Positions 21,665 to 31,292 of a stretch of 64,000 nt of DNA are shown in pieces. The first letter of the stretch is position 1. Each line of letters begins with the position of its first letter. Source of the DNA: Rhizobiaceae bacterium. GTDB taxonomy: Bacteria; Pseudomonadota; Alphaproteobacteria; Rhizobiales; Rhizobiaceae. Both the position numbers and the translations under genes were made by a program. The notes below the pieces were generated by a model that did no database searches, was not told where the DNA came from, and saw nothing but the letters and a program-made list of their open reading frames with translations. Location of the stretch: NCBI GenBank assembly GCA_017643025.1, contig JAEPOG010000005.1, positions 372,001-436,000 on the forward strand. Reading direction: 5' to 3'.

Positions 21665-21911
21665 GGCAATGTCCTTTGTCAAAACGGCTTGCTGCAAAAC
21701 GATAGCCGGTGGCTCGTGGCGTCCACCCATAAGCGCCAATATGCAGGAATTAGCGCTCGAATCTGCCGATTTAAAGAGGCGCGACCATTTGTGCCCCGAT
21801 AAGTGCCGCCGATGCGGCGGCCGGCATCGTGCGGATGCTTGAAATCCCGGCGCGATACCTATATGCAGCCGGCAATCTCCGAGAATTTCCGATCGAACGA
21901 AAGGGGCGCAC

Positions 21912-22307
21912 ATGGCCCGCGTTACTGTCGAAGACTGTATCGACAAGGTTGATAACCGTTTTGAGCTCGTTCTGCTGGCCGGCCACCGCGCGCGCCAGAT
22001 TTCGCAGGGACAGCCGATCACGATTGACCGCGACAACGACAAGAACCCTGTCGTTGCCCTGCGCGAGATCGCCGACGAGACTCTGTCGCCGGGCGATCTC
22101 AAGGAAGACCTGATCCACTCGCTGCAGAAACACGTCGAGGTCGACGAGCCGGAGGCCGAGGCTGCCGCGATTACCGCCGACGTTGCAGAGACGACCGAGT
22201 CCGCCGACGTGCCGGAGGAGGCCGTTGCCTTCGACCGCATGAGCGAGGAAGATCTGCTCGCCGGCATCGAGGGTCTCGTCCCGCCGGAGAAGAGCGACGA
22301 TTTCTGA
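21912..22307 (+). CDS. rpoZ: RNA polymerase omega subunit
   Basis: 131 residues. The N-terminal core [20 protein letters not shown] and the following [10 protein letters not shown]...[11 protein letters not shown] are the RpoZ fold that latches the beta' subunit. A longer acidic alphaproteobacterial C-terminal extension ends PPEKSDDF. An AAAGGGG ribosome site precedes ATG 21912. rsh begins 122 nt downstream, the common rpoZ-spoT/rsh order linking polymerase to (p)ppGpp metabolism. Confidence 0.97.
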   Translation: MARVTVEDCIDKVDNRFELVLLAGHRARQISQGQPITIDRDNDKNPVVALREIADETLSPGDLKEDLIHSLQKHVEVDEPEAEAAAITADVAETTESADVPEEAVAFDRMSEEDLLAGIEGLVPPEKSDDF

Positions 22308-22429
22308 GCCGGCTGCGGCTCTGCGCCTCTTTCCCTGACGGCGCAAACGGGGCTATTTTGAACATGCGTCGCGGGCAACCGCGGCGCATGTCCTGTTTTC
22401 AGCTCCAAAATCGGTCAGGATAGCCGCCC

Positions 22430-24661
22430 ATGATGCGTCAATATGAGCTTGTTGAGCGCGTGCAGCGCTACAAGCCCGACGTCAACGAGGCGCTGCTCAA
22501 CAAGGCCTATGTCTACGCCATGCAGAAGCATGGCCATCAGAAGCGGGCCTCGGGCGACCCCTACTTCTCGCATCCGCTGGAAGTGGCCGCGATCCTGACC
22601 GACATGCATGCCGACGAGGCGACCATCGCCGTCGCGCTGCTTCACGACACGATCGAGGACACCACCGCGACGCGCGCGGAGATCGACGAGTTGTTCGGCT
22701 CCGACATGGGTCACCTCGTCGAGGGCCTGACCAAGCTCAAGAAGATCGACCTTGTCTCGCGCAAGGCCGAGCAGGCTGAGAACCTGCGCAAGCTGCTGCT
22801 GGCGATCTCGGAGGATGTGCGCGTCCTCCTCGTCAAGCTCGCCGACCGCTTGCACAATATGCGCACGCTCCACCACGTTCCGGCCAGCAAGCGCCAGCGC
22901 ATCGCCGAGGAGACGATGGAAATCTATGCGCCGCTTGCCGGCCGCATGGGTATGCAGGACATGCGCGAGGAGCTGGAGGAGCTGGCGTTCAGCCACATCA
23001 ATCCGGAGGCCCACCGTGCGGTGACGGAGCGGCTCGCCGAGATATCCGAGCGCAGCAAGGGCGTCATTTCCGAGATTGAAACGGCTCTATCGAAGCTTTT
23101 TGAGCGTTATGCGATCGACGCGCTCGTCAAGAGCCGTCGCAAGAAGCCGTGGTCGGTTTTCCGCAAGATGGAGACCAAGGGGCTTTCCTTCGAGCAGCTC
23201 TCCGACATTTTCGGCTTCCGCGTCATCGTCGGCAGCATTGAGGATTGCTACCGGGCGCTCGGTGCGATCCATTCGAGCTGGTCGATGGTGCCGGGCCGCT
23301 TCAAGGACTATATCTCGACGCCAAAGCAGAACGATTATCGGTCGATCCACACCACAATCGTCGGACCTTCGCGCCAGCGTGTCGAGCTACAGATCAGGAC
23401 GCGCGAAATGCACCGCGTCGCCGAATATGGCGTCGCCGCGCACGCCATCTACAAGGACCTGCCCGCCAGCGCCAACGGCGCAAGCCACGCCATCTCGCGC
23501 GACACCAACGCCTATGGCTGGCTGCGCCAGACCATCGAGGCGCTGTCGGAAGGCGATAATCCTGAAGACTTTCTCGAAAACACCAAGCTGGAGCTGTTCC
23601 AGGATCAGGTGTTCTGCTTCACGCCGAAGGGGCGGCTGATTGCGCTTCCGCGCGGCGCAACGCCGATTGACTTCGCCTATGCCGTGCACACCGATGTTGG
23701 CGACTCCTGCGTCGGCGCCAAGGTCAACGGCCGCATCATGCCGCTGATGACGGAACTGAAGAACGGCGACGAGGTCGAGATCATCCGCTCCAAGGCGCAG
23801 GTGCCACCGGCTGCCTGGGAAAATGTTGTCGTCACCGGAAAGGCGCGCTCGGCCATCCGCCGCGCCACGCGCAACGCTATCCGCAAACAGTATTCCGGCC
23901 TCGGCACGCGCATTCTGGAGCGCGCCTTCGAGCGCGCCGGCAAGAAGTTCTCCAAGGAGGCGCTGAAACCCGCGCTCAACCGCCTGGCGCGCAAGGAGGT
24001 GGAGGACGTTCTGGCCTCGGTCGGCCGCGGCGAGCTGTCGTCGCCCGACGTGGTGAAGGCCGTCTTCCCCGACTACAAGGACGAGCGCGTGACCCATCCG
24101 CCCAAGGAGCGGGAGGAGGGATGGTTCAACATGCGCAACGCCGCCGGCATGCTGTTCCAGATTCCGGGCCGCTCGTCGCGCAAGGGCAAGAAGCGCGAGC
24201 AGAAGGAAGCAGGGGCCGTACCCATCCGGGGCGTGACCGGCGATCTGCCGGTGCGCTTCGCACCCGAGGGAGCCGTGCCGGGCGACCGCATCGTCGGTAT
24301 TCTGCAGCCCGGCGCCGGCATCACGATCTATCCGATCCAGTCGCCGTCGCTCACCGCCTATGACGACCAGCCCGATCGGTGGATCGACGTGCGCTGGGAC
24401 ATCGACGAAGACTTGAAGGAGCGATTTCCGGCGCGCGTAAGCGTGACGGCAATCAACGAGCCGGGCTCGCTCGCCAACATCGCCCAGGTGGTCGCCCAGA
24501 ACGACGCCAACATTCACATGCTTTCCATGGTGCGCACCGCGCCCGACTTCACCGAGATGATCATCGATCTCGAAGTCTGGGACCTGAAGCAGCTCAACCG
24601 GCTTCTGTCGCAGTTGAAGGAAAACGCCAGCGTCAGCGAGGCGCGTCGCGTCAACGGCTGA
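22430..24661 (+). CDS. rsh: Bifunctional (p)ppGpp synthetase/hydrolase Rsh (RelA/SpoT)
   Basis: 743 residues. Domains: HD hydrolase (about 25-200, HDTIEDT near 72 with HPLEVA before it), RelA/SpoT synthetase (about 240-350, RFKDYISTPKQNDYRSIHT), TGS (about 390-450, TPKGRLIALPRGATPIDFAY), a helical/zinc-finger-like region, and C-terminal ACT (about 670-740, VTAINEPGSLANIAQVV). Intact hydrolase and synthetase motifs indicate a bifunctional enzyme, as usual for the single Rsh of alphaproteobacteria. It sets the stringent response and probably affects the downstream operon only indirectly. Confidence 0.97.
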   Translation: MMRQYELVERVQRYKPDVNEALLNKAYVYAMQKHGHQKRASGDPYFSHPLEVAAILTDMHADEATIAVALLHDTIEDTTATRAEIDELFGSDMGHLVEGLTKLKKIDLVSRKAEQAENLRKLLLAISEDVRVLLVKLADRLHNMRTLHHVPASKRQRIAEETMEIYAPLAGRMGMQDMREELEELAFSHINPEAHRAVTERLAEISERSKGVISEIETALSKLFERYAIDALVKSRRKKPWSVFRKMETKGLSFEQLSDIFGFRVIVGSIEDCYRALGAIHSSWSMVPGRFKDYISTPKQNDYRSIHTTIVGPSRQRVELQIRTREMHRVAEYGVAAHAIYKDLPASANGASHAISRDTNAYGWLRQTIEALSEGDNPEDFLENTKLELFQDQVFCFTPKGRLIALPRGATPIDFAYAVHTDVGDSCVGAKVNGRIMPLMTELKNGDEVEIIRSKAQVPPAAWENVVVTGKARSAIRRATRNAIRKQYSGLGTRILERAFERAGKKFSKEALKPALNRLARKEVEDVLASVGRGELSSPDVVKAVFPDYKDERVTHPPKEREEGWFNMRNAAGMLFQIPGRSSRKGKKREQKEAGAVPIRGVTGDLPVRFAPEGAVPGDRIVGILQPGAGITIYPIQSPSLTAYDDQPDRWIDVRWDIDEDLKERFPARVSVTAINEPGSLANIAQVVAQNDANIHMLSMVRTAPDFTEMIIDLEVWDLKQLNRLLSQLKENASVSEARRVNG

Positions 24662-24819
24662 CAAGGCCTTGTTGTTGGCGCCACATTCGCACACTATGGT
24701 TTGCTGGGAGTTGCCGGATCGCCGTCGTGCGACACGCTTGGTTAACAGGCCGCCGATATTCTCCATGATGAAACGGGCGCGCGATCGTACGGCCCGTGGG
24801 GGTAAGTGACGACGGGAAG

Positions 24820-25413
24820 ATGCTGTTTCGACGCAGGAAACCTGCTGATTTCTGGGACCGGGTCCGCACATGGGTGTGGCCGCGGCGGTCAGTATGGCGT
24901 TCGACGCAATATTTCGCCAAGCGCGTCCTGCGCCTGACGGCAACGCCGCACGCAATCGCCGCCGGTGTAGCGGCGGGCGTCCTGGCCTCTTTCACGCCCT
25001 ATCTCGGATTTCATTTTCTCGTCGCGGCCGGACTTGCCATTCTGCTTCGCGGCAACGTCGTGGCCTCGGCATTCGGTACCGCCATCGGCAACCCGATTAC
25101 CTTCCCTTTCATCTTCGCCGCGACGCTCGGCCTCGGCCGCTTCGTACTCTACGGCCGCCATCCGCAATCGTTCCAGCCGATCAATCTCGGCAGCACGCTG
25201 AGGCATCTCGACTTCGAGCACATCTGGATGCCCTATCTGTTGCCGATGACCGTCGGCGGTCTGATCCTCGGATCGCTCGCAGGGCTGGTTGTCTATCTGG
25301 TGACGCGCTGGGGCACCGCGATGTTCCGCGTCCAGCGCCAGAAACGGCTCGCCGAGCGCGCCCGCCGTCGGGCACGGGCGGGCGCCGCGGCGGTGCAGCC
25401 GGGGACTGCCTGA
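24820..25413 (+). CDS. DUF2062 membrane protein
   Basis: 197 residues if started at ATG 24820 (MLFRRRKPADFW); an upstream GTG at 24796 is possible. After a basic N-terminus come predicted membrane segments (AIAAGVAAGVLASFTPYLGF, LVAAGLAILLRGNVVASAFG, PLLPM-VGGLILGSLAGLVVYL) and the DUF2062 hallmark GNPITFPF. The arginine-rich C-terminus should be cytosolic. Function is unknown. It sits between rsh and acpS, with acpS starting 12 nt after the stop. Confidence 0.9.
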   Translation: MLFRRRKPADFWDRVRTWVWPRRSVWRSTQYFAKRVLRLTATPHAIAAGVAAGVLASFTPYLGFHFLVAAGLAILLRGNVVASAFGTAIGNPITFPFIFAATLGLGRFVLYGRHPQSFQPINLGSTLRHLDFEHIWMPYLLPMTVGGLILGSLAGLVVYLVTRWGTAMFRVQRQKRLAERARRRARAGAAAVQPGTA

Positions 25414-25425
25414 GACTGTCCGTTC

Positions 25426-25827
25426 ATGATTGTCGGCATCGGCAGCGATCTCATCGACATCAGGCGCGTTGCCGCGACGCTCGACCGTTTCGGCGACCGA
25501 TTCATCCAGCGGGTTTTCACACAGGTAGAGCGTGATCGCTCGGAGCGCCGGAAGCAGCGCGCCGCCTCCTATGCCAAGCGTTTCGCGGCCAAGGAAGCCT
25601 GCGCCAAGGCGCTCGGAACCGGTCTCGCCCGCGGCGTGTTCTGGCGCGACATGGGCGTGGTCAATCTGCGCGGCGGCAAGCCGACCATGAACCTCACCGG
25701 CGGGGCGGCGGACAGGTTGCAGCAATTGCTGCCGACAAATCATCGCGCGCTGATCCACGTCACGATCACCGACGACCACCCGCTGGCGCAGGCATTCGTA
25801 ATCATTGAGGCTGTTCCGGCGGAATGA
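25426..25827 (+). CDS. acpS: Holo-[acyl-carrier-protein] synthase
   Basis: 133 residues. N-terminal [12 protein letters not shown] carries the Mg-binding Asp8, and [18 protein letters not shown] carries the catalytic/metal-binding Glu of the AcpS-type phosphopantetheinyl transferase signature. It transfers 4'-phosphopantetheine from CoA to apo-ACP for fatty acid synthesis. It lies in the conserved acpS-lepB-rnc-era-recO order. Confidence 0.97.
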   Translation: MIVGIGSDLIDIRRVAATLDRFGDRFIQRVFTQVERDRSERRKQRAASYAKRFAAKEACAKALGTGLARGVFWRDMGVVNLRGGKPTMNLTGGAADRLQQLLPTNHRALIHVTITDDHPLAQAFVIIEAVPAE

Positions 25828-25940
25828 CCGCCCGCGCCGCTGCCGAAGGCTGGCCAAATCGGCGGCGCAATGGCGTTGCCCATGGCCGGGTGAACGGCTA
25901 TGAGGGCTGCGGCCTGCGGGCGACCTGAACCGAGGATGAG

Positions 25941-26690
25941 ATGAGCGTGGCAGACAAAACGCAGAAGAAGTCGGGCGGGCTTGGCGAGACCTTGAACGTC
26001 ATTGGTCAAGCGCTCATTCTGGCGCTTATCATCCGCACATTCTTCTTCCAGCCATTTTCGATACCCTCGGGCTCGATGCGTCCGACGTTGCTGGAGGGCG
26101 ACTATCTGTTCGTGACCAAATGGGCCTACGGATACTCGAAGTACTCGCTGCCCTTTGGTCCGCCGGTCATGTCCGGCCGCATCTGGGACGCCCAGCCCGA
26201 GCGCGGCGACGTGGTCGTGTTCAAGCTGCCGCCGGATCCGAGCTACGACTACATCAAGCGTGTAATCGGCCTGCCGGGCGACCGCATCCAGGTGCGCGCC
26301 GGCGAATTGTGGATCAACGGCGAGAAGGTTCAGCGGGAGCGTGTCGAGGACATAAACGACCCCGACATCACCGAGGTGAACCGTCCTGTGGAGGTGTGGC
26401 GCGAGACGCTGCCCAACGGCGTGTCCTACGACACGCTCGACCTGACCAAAAACGGCATCGGCGACGATACGCGCGAATTCGTCGTGCCCGAGGGCCATTA
26501 TTTCATGATGGGCGACAATCGCGACAACTCCACCGACAGCCGCTTCACGGTCGGTTTCGTGCCGCACGAGAATCTCGTCGGCCGCGCCAATATCATCTTC
26601 TTCTCCATCGCGGGGGGGCACAGCCCGCTGGAAATCTGGCAATGGCCGACAGAGATGCGCGCCACGCGGCTGTTCGACTGGGTCAAGTAG
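25941..26690 (+). CDS. lepB: Signal peptidase I
   Basis: 249 residues. One N-terminal membrane segment (about 17-36, VIGQALILALIIRTFFFQPF) is followed by the catalytic serine box IPSGSMRPTLLEGD (Ser45), the catalytic lysine box YDYIKRVIGLPGD, and the late box GDNRDNSTDSR. It removes signal peptides at the periplasmic face of the inner membrane. An in-frame stop closes the alternative ATG 6 nt upstream, so ATG 25941 is firm. rnc follows 9 nt after the stop. Confidence 0.97.
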   Translation: MSVADKTQKKSGGLGETLNVIGQALILALIIRTFFFQPFSIPSGSMRPTLLEGDYLFVTKWAYGYSKYSLPFGPPVMSGRIWDAQPERGDVVVFKLPPDPSYDYIKRVIGLPGDRIQVRAGELWINGEKVQRERVEDINDPDITEVNRPVEVWRETLPNGVSYDTLDLTKNGIGDDTREFVVPEGHYFMMGDNRDNSTDSRFTVGFVPHENLVGRANIIFFSIAGGHSPLEIWQWPTEMRATRLFDWVK

Positions 26691-26699
26691 GGCGGGACG

Positions 26700-27410
26700 A
26701 TGCCGCGCCGAGCGGTAAGCGTCGACGAGGCAGCGGGCGGCATCACTGCGCTCACCGGCCACACATTCTCCGACAGGGAACTGCTCGAACGCGCGCTGAC
26801 GCACGCTAGCGCCCGCAAGGGCATCGACTACCAGCGGCTTGAGTTCCTCGGCGACCGGGTCTTGGGTCTGGTTATCTCCGAAATGCTGTTTTCGGCCTTT
26901 CCCGATGCGCCGGAAGGAGAGCTGTCTGTAAGGCTCAACGCTCTCGTGAACGCCGAGACGCTTGCAGCAATCGCCGAGGAGATCGGTTTGCCCGCCTTTA
27001 TCAAGACCGGATCCGAGATACGCGCGCTGTCGGGACGCAAGCGCGTCAATGTTCGCGCCGATGTCACCGAGGCGCTGATCGCAGCGCTTTATCTCGATGG
27101 CGGACTCGATGCCGCCCGCGCTTTCGTCCGCCGCCACTGGGCCAAGCGCGCGCGCTCGTCGGGCGCCGCGCGCCGCGACGCCAAGACCCAGTTGCAGGAA
27201 TGGGCGCATCAGGTGGCCGGCGAAGCCCCGACCTACAAGACGGAAGACCGTGCCGGCCCGGATCACGACCCGCTCTTCACCGTCAGCGTGAAGCTCAAGG
27301 GCTACAAGCCGGCGGACGCTACCGGCCGCTCCAAGCGCGAGGCGGAGCAGAACGCGGCGACTGCCCTCCTGGTCCGCGAGGGTGTTTGGGACAAGGAGGG
27401 TCGCCGGTGA
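26700..27410 (+). CDS. rnc: Ribonuclease III
   Basis: 236 residues. The signature QRLEFLGDRVLGLVISE with its metal-binding acidic residues and the second acidic site in ADVTEALIAALYLDGG define the RNase III domain (1-150). A C-terminal dsRNA-binding domain (about 160-230, AKTQLQEWAHQ...SKREAEQNAATALL) follows. It processes rRNA precursors and structured mRNAs. Its stop overlaps the era GTG start by 3 nt (GTGA), indicating translational coupling. Confidence 0.97.
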   Translation: MPRRAVSVDEAAGGITALTGHTFSDRELLERALTHASARKGIDYQRLEFLGDRVLGLVISEMLFSAFPDAPEGELSVRLNALVNAETLAAIAEEIGLPAFIKTGSEIRALSGRKRVNVRADVTEALIAALYLDGGLDAARAFVRRHWAKRARSSGAARRDAKTQLQEWAHQVAGEAPTYKTEDRAGPDHDPLFTVSVKLKGYKPADATGRSKREAEQNAATALLVREGVWDKEGRR

Positions 27411-28324
27411 GCGAAGATGCAGCACAGCCTGCAACCCGCTCCGGTTTCGTGGCGCTCATTGGGGCGCCCAATGCCGGCAAGTCGACGCTGGTCAACCGGC
27501 TGGTCGGCGCCAAGGTGTCTATCGTCACCCACAAGGTGCAGACCACGCGCGCCATCGTGCGCGGTATCGCGACGCGCGGCGTCACGCAGATCGTGTTCGT
27601 CGATACGCCCGGTATCTTCAAGCCGCGCCGCAGGCTGGACGAGGCGATGGTCACCACCGCCTGGGGCGGGGCAAAGGACGCCGACCTCGTGCTGGTTCTG
27701 GTCGATGCGGAATACGGGCTGAAAGGCGACGCCTTGGCCATGCTGGAGCGGCTTGGCGACATAAGACAGCCGAAGGTGCTGGTGCTCAACAAGATCGATC
27801 GCATCGCCCGCGACCGCCTGCTCGAGCTCACGGCCAAGGCCAACGAACTTGCCGCGTTCGAGCGCACTTTCATGATTTCGGCGCTCACCGGCTCCGGTTG
27901 CGACGACCTTCTCGACTATCTCGCATCCGCATTGCCGGAAGGCCCCTGGTATTATCCTGAGGATCAGCTCTCCGACCTGCCGATGCGCCAGCTCGCGGCC
28001 GAGATCACGCGCGAGAAGCTGTTTCTCAGGCTGCATGAGGAACTGCCCTATTCCTCTCATGTCGAGAACGAGAAGTGGGAGGAACGTCCTGACGGCTCGG
28101 TGCGCATCGAGCAGGTGATCTATGTCGAGCGCGATAGCCAGAAGAAGATCGTCATCGGCAGGAAGGGCGAGACCATCCGCGCCATCGGCGAGGCGTCTCG
28201 CAAGGAAATGGCGGAAATCCTCGAACAGAAGGTGCACTTGTTCCTGTTCGTGAAGGTGCGCGAGAAATGGGGCGACGATCCCGAGCGCTACCGCGAAATG
28301 GGGCTTGAATTCCCCAAGAATTAG
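27407..28324 (+). CDS. era: GTPase Era
   Basis: 305 residues from GTG 27407, which overlaps the rnc stop and follows AAGGAGGG; this start gives the normal family length. Walker A GAPNAGKST, switch/G2 TTRAIVRG, G3 DTPGI and G4 NKID make the GTPase domain. The C-terminal KH domain (RGVI-type KIVIGRKGETIRAIGEASRK) binds 16S rRNA. Era acts in 30S subunit maturation, and its pairing with RNase III is conserved. Confidence 0.98.
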   Translation: MSEDAAQPATRSGFVALIGAPNAGKSTLVNRLVGAKVSIVTHKVQTTRAIVRGIATRGVTQIVFVDTPGIFKPRRRLDEAMVTTAWGGAKDADLVLVLVDAEYGLKGDALAMLERLGDIRQPKVLVLNKIDRIARDRLLELTAKANELAAFERTFMISALTGSGCDDLLDYLASALPEGPWYYPEDQLSDLPMRQLAAEITREKLFLRLHEELPYSSHVENEKWEERPDGSVRIEQVIYVERDSQKKIVIGRKGETIRAIGEASRKEMAEILEQKVHLFLFVKVREKWGDDPERYREMGLEFPKN

Positions 28325-28338
28325 TTCAGGTTTGAACA

Positions 28339-29100
28339 ATGGAATGGCGCGACGAGGGAATCATTCTCGGCACCCGCAAGCATGGCGAGACCAGCGCCAT
28401 CCTTGAGGTGATGACGCGCCATCACGGCCGCCACCTCGGCCTCGTGCGCGGCGGCCGCTCGCGCAAATTGCAGCCATTGCTGCAGCCGGGCAACGAGGTC
28501 GAAGTGATGTGGCGCGCCCGGCTCGACGAGCATCTCGGCATGTTCGTTGTCGAGGGACGCGAGCTCAATGCGGCGCGGCTGTTCGAAAGCTCGGTAGCGG
28601 TCTACGGGCTGCAATTGCTGGCCGCGCATCTGCGCCTGCTGCCGGAGCGCGATCCGCATGGCCGCCTCTACGAGACGCTCAAGCTGATCATCGCGCATCT
28701 CGACGACCCGGCCTCGGCCGGCGAACTCGTCATCCGCTTCGAGCTTTCCCTGCTCGATGATCTCGGCTTTGGGCTCGATCTAGCCCAATGCGCCGCGAGC
28801 GGCCGCCGCGACGATCTCGCTTATGTTTCTCCCAAGACCGGCCGCGCCGTATCTCGCGAAGCGGGGGAACCTTGGCGCGACAAGCTGCTGCCGCTCCCCG
28901 CATTCCTGGGATCGTCTGCCAGCCGACCGGCCGACCAGATGGCCATCGACCAGGCCTTCCGGCTTACCGGTTTCTTCTTCGCCCGCCATGTCTACGAGCC
29001 ACGCGCCTTGGCCGAGCCCGAGGCGCGGACGGGTTTCATTGCCGCATTGCGGCGCCATGGGGCGGGTCCGGCCGCGCATATGGGAGGCGACGCCGCATGA
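28339..29100 (+). CDS. recO: DNA repair protein RecO
   Basis: 253 residues. The N-terminal OB fold ([36 protein letters not shown]) and the helical RecO C-terminal region ([31 protein letters not shown]) are typical of alphaproteobacterial RecO. It promotes RecA loading on SSB-coated DNA with RecR. It lies 14 nt after era, and its stop overlaps the next start (ATGA). Confidence 0.96.
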   Translation: MEWRDEGIILGTRKHGETSAILEVMTRHHGRHLGLVRGGRSRKLQPLLQPGNEVEVMWRARLDEHLGMFVVEGRELNAARLFESSVAVYGLQLLAAHLRLLPERDPHGRLYETLKLIIAHLDDPASAGELVIRFELSLLDDLGFGLDLAQCAASGRRDDLAYVSPKTGRAVSREAGEPWRDKLLPLPAFLGSSASRPADQMAIDQAFRLTGFFFARHVYEPRALAEPEARTGFIAALRRHGAGPAAHMGGDAA

Positions 29101-29627
29101 GCAGAACGGCCGAGGTCGAGATTTATCCGGGTTACGTGGCGCGACGCGGCGTCGGCACCATCCCGCAGGAAGACTTGCTCAAATATTCGGGGCTGGAGCT
29201 GCTGCAGCGCGTCGCTGACGGCACCTATCCCGCGCCGCCCATCGGCGGCCAGCTTGGCTTCGCGCTGCACGAGGTTTCGGAGGGCAGGGCCGTGTTTCGC
29301 GGCGTGGCCGACGAGCGCCACCTCAATCCGCTCGGCGGCGTCCATGGCGGCTGGACGGCAACGATCATGGATTCCGCGCTCGCCTGCTGCGTGCAGACGC
29401 TGCTCGCCAAGGGCGAGGCCTACACCACGGCCGAGTTCAAGGTGAACCTGATCCGTCCGATCACGCCGAAGACGGGACTGGTGGAATGCACCGGCACGGT
29501 CGTCCACAAGGGCCGCACGACCGCGGTGTCCGAAGCCAGCCTGCGCGACATGGACGGAAAGCTGCTAGCCTTCGGCACCGAGACCTGCTCGATATTCCCG
29601 ATGGAGCAGTTGATCGCGCGGCGCTGA
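29097..29627 (+). CDS. PaaI/YigI-like hotdog thioesterase
   Basis: 176 residues from ATG 29097, overlapping the recO stop by 4 nt. It is a hotdog-fold domain with the signature [20 protein letters not shown], the conserved HGG on the loop before the central helix, and a later strand [14 protein letters not shown]. Family members hydrolyse acyl- or aryl-CoA thioesters; the substrate here is unknown. It ends the acpS-recO co-directional run. The convergent MFS gene starts its 3' end one base later. Confidence 0.9.
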   Translation: MSRTAEVEIYPGYVARRGVGTIPQEDLLKYSGLELLQRVADGTYPAPPIGGQLGFALHEVSEGRAVFRGVADERHLNPLGGVHGGWTATIMDSALACCVQTLLAKGEAYTTAEFKVNLIRPITPKTGLVECTGTVVHKGRTTAVSEASLRDMDGKLLAFGTETCSIFPMEQLIARR

Positions 29628-29628
29628 C

Positions 29629-30864
29629 CTATTCGGCCGCCGCTACCTGCGGCCGGTCTACCGGCTTCTCCGCTATCGGCCAGTGCACCACCGCCGCGAA
29701 CAGCCCGAGCAGCACCCCTAGCCACCAGACGGGATCGTAGCTGCCGATCTGGTCGTAGAGATAGCCGCCGAGCCAGACGCCGAGGAATGAGCCGATCTGG
29801 TGCGACAGGAAAACGATGCCGCCCAGCATGCCGAGATGGCGTGTGCCGAACATGATCGCCACCAGCGCGTTGGTCGGCGGCACGGTGGATAGCCACAGCA
29901 GGCCCATCAGCACCGAGAAGACGACGACGCTGGCGGGCGTCTGCGGCAGCAGCAGGAAGGCCGTCACGAGTATCGAACGGCCAAGATAGATCCACACCAG
30001 CAGCATCGGCTTGGAATAGCGTTGGCCGACGAAGCCCGAACTCAGCGAGCCGATGATGTTGAAGAAGCCGATCATCGCCAGCGCGATCACGGCGTAGCGC
30101 GCGTCTATGCCGATGTCTGAAATATAGGCCGGGAAGTGTGCTGTTATGAACGCGACCTGGAAGCCGCAGACAAAGAACCCTGAAACCAGCAGCACGTAGC
30201 TCTTGTGCGCAAACGCCTCGCCGAGCGCCGCGGCGACGGTCTGGTTGGCGTTGGTTTCCTGTATCTTGCCCGTCGAGGAGTTGCCGCGCAGCGGGATGGC
30301 CAGAACCGGAATGATGAGCATCATCACGCTCATCGCGACCAGTGAATCGTACCAGCCGACAGCTTCGATCAGGCCTTGCGACAGTGGCGCGAACAGGAAC
30401 ATGCCTGCCGAACCGGCCGCTGTGCCGAGGCCGAAGACGAAGCTGCGGCTTTCGGCCGGCACGTTGCGCGCGAAGGCGGCAAGCACGATGCCGAAGGAGC
30501 CAGCGGCAACGCCGAGGCCGACCAGCACGCCTCCGCCGATATGGAGCCACGCCGGGGTGGGCGCCGCCGCCATCATCACCAGGCCGGCGGCATACATGAA
30601 GCCCGAAAGCGCCAGCACGCGCCATGTGCCGAACTTGTCGGCCAGCGCGCCGAATACCGGCGTGCCCAGTCCCCAGGCGAGGTTCTGGAACGCCATTGCG
30701 AGGCCGAATGTCGTGCGGTCCCAGCCTTTCTCGGCAAGCAGCGGAAGCTGGAAGAAGCCCATGGCCGAGCGCGGCCCGAAGGTCAGCGCCGCGATCAGGC
30801 AGCCGCAGGCGATAAGGAGCCAGGGCAGGCGGGAATCGATCTTGCCGGCGGCGGACTGGGACAT
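29629..30864 (-). CDS. MFS transporter
   Basis: 411 residues with about 12 hydrophobic segments in two halves, separated by a cytosolic loop around NSSTGKIQETNANQT. The motif-A-like loop GALADKFGTWRVLALSG lies between helices 2 and 3. The pattern (FGPRSAMGFFQLPLLAEKGW, TRHLGMLGGIVFLSHQIGSFLG) resembles the OFA/monocarboxylate-type MFS group, often annotated only as MFS. Substrate and direction are unknown. It is preceded on the same strand by the LysM-MscS pair with an 86-bp gap. Confidence 0.9.
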   Translation of the reverse strand: MSQSAAGKIDSRLPWLLIACGCLIAALTFGPRSAMGFFQLPLLAEKGWDRTTFGLAMAFQNLAWGLGTPVFGALADKFGTWRVLALSGFMYAAGLVMMAAAPTPAWLHIGGGVLVGLGVAAGSFGIVLAAFARNVPAESRSFVFGLGTAAGSAGMFLFAPLSQGLIEAVGWYDSLVAMSVMMLIIPVLAIPLRGNSSTGKIQETNANQTVAAALGEAFAHKSYVLLVSGFFVCGFQVAFITAHFPAYISDIGIDARYAVIALAMIGFFNIIGSLSSGFVGQRYSKPMLLVWIYLGRSILVTAFLLLPQTPASVVVFSVLMGLLWLSTVPPTNALVAIMFGTRHLGMLGGIVFLSHQIGSFLGVWLGGYLYDQIGSYDPVWWLGVLLGLFAAVVHWPIAEKPVDRPQVAAAE

Positions 30865-30950
30865 GGGTCAACGATCCTGACTGAAATCGGGCCGATACTA
30901 ATCCGCCATCCATTCGCCGCCAATGAATAGTCGCCGACTTCCGATCAATT

Positions 30951-31292
30951 CTATTGATTGATGGGAGTCCGGATTCCGACGCCGCCGGCTTGCCCTGAAA
31001 TCGCGCGGTTGCCGCGGATTTCCAATTGCGACGAGGGAAGGACGGGAGGCGGTACGTTGATCCGCGTTCCCTGGCTGGCTCCGGCAATGTGGATGCCGGG
31101 GTTCTGCCGCTCGACGGCGCCGGGCGTGAGGCCGCAGCGCTGCGCAATCGACGCCGTAGTTTCGCCGAACCGAACAATGCGCCGGTCCTGGCACCTCTCA
31201 CCGGCAGCCGCGCCGACGGTTAGCGTCGCGATCGCAGCCGCACTGGCCAGTATCAGCGCTGCCAGTTTTCTCTGGGCGCGCAAAATTGTCAT
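30951..31292 (-). CDS. Small secreted LysM-domain protein
   Basis: 113 residues. Signal peptide RKLAALILASAAAIATLTVGAAAG is followed by a compact LysM-like module (CQDRRIVRFGETTASIAQRCGLTPGAVERQNPGI, in two halves) and a Pro/Gly tail ending GGVGIRTPINQ. Cys residues flanking the module could form a disulphide. It likely binds peptidoglycan in the periplasm. Its ATG overlaps the stop of the mscS-type gene by 4 nt, so it is translated from the same message. Confidence 0.8.
   Translation of the reverse strand: MTILRAQRKLAALILASAAAIATLTVGAAAGERCQDRRIVRFGETTASIAQRCGLTPGAVERQNPGIHIAGASQGTRINVPPPVLPSSQLEIRGNRAISGQAGGVGIRTPINQ

Noticed and set aside
21665-22408. Upstream extension of the NYN frame on the minus strand
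   Set aside because: It runs antisense to rpoZ, has low-complexity Ser/Arg content, and the conserved NYN start is the ATG at 21664.
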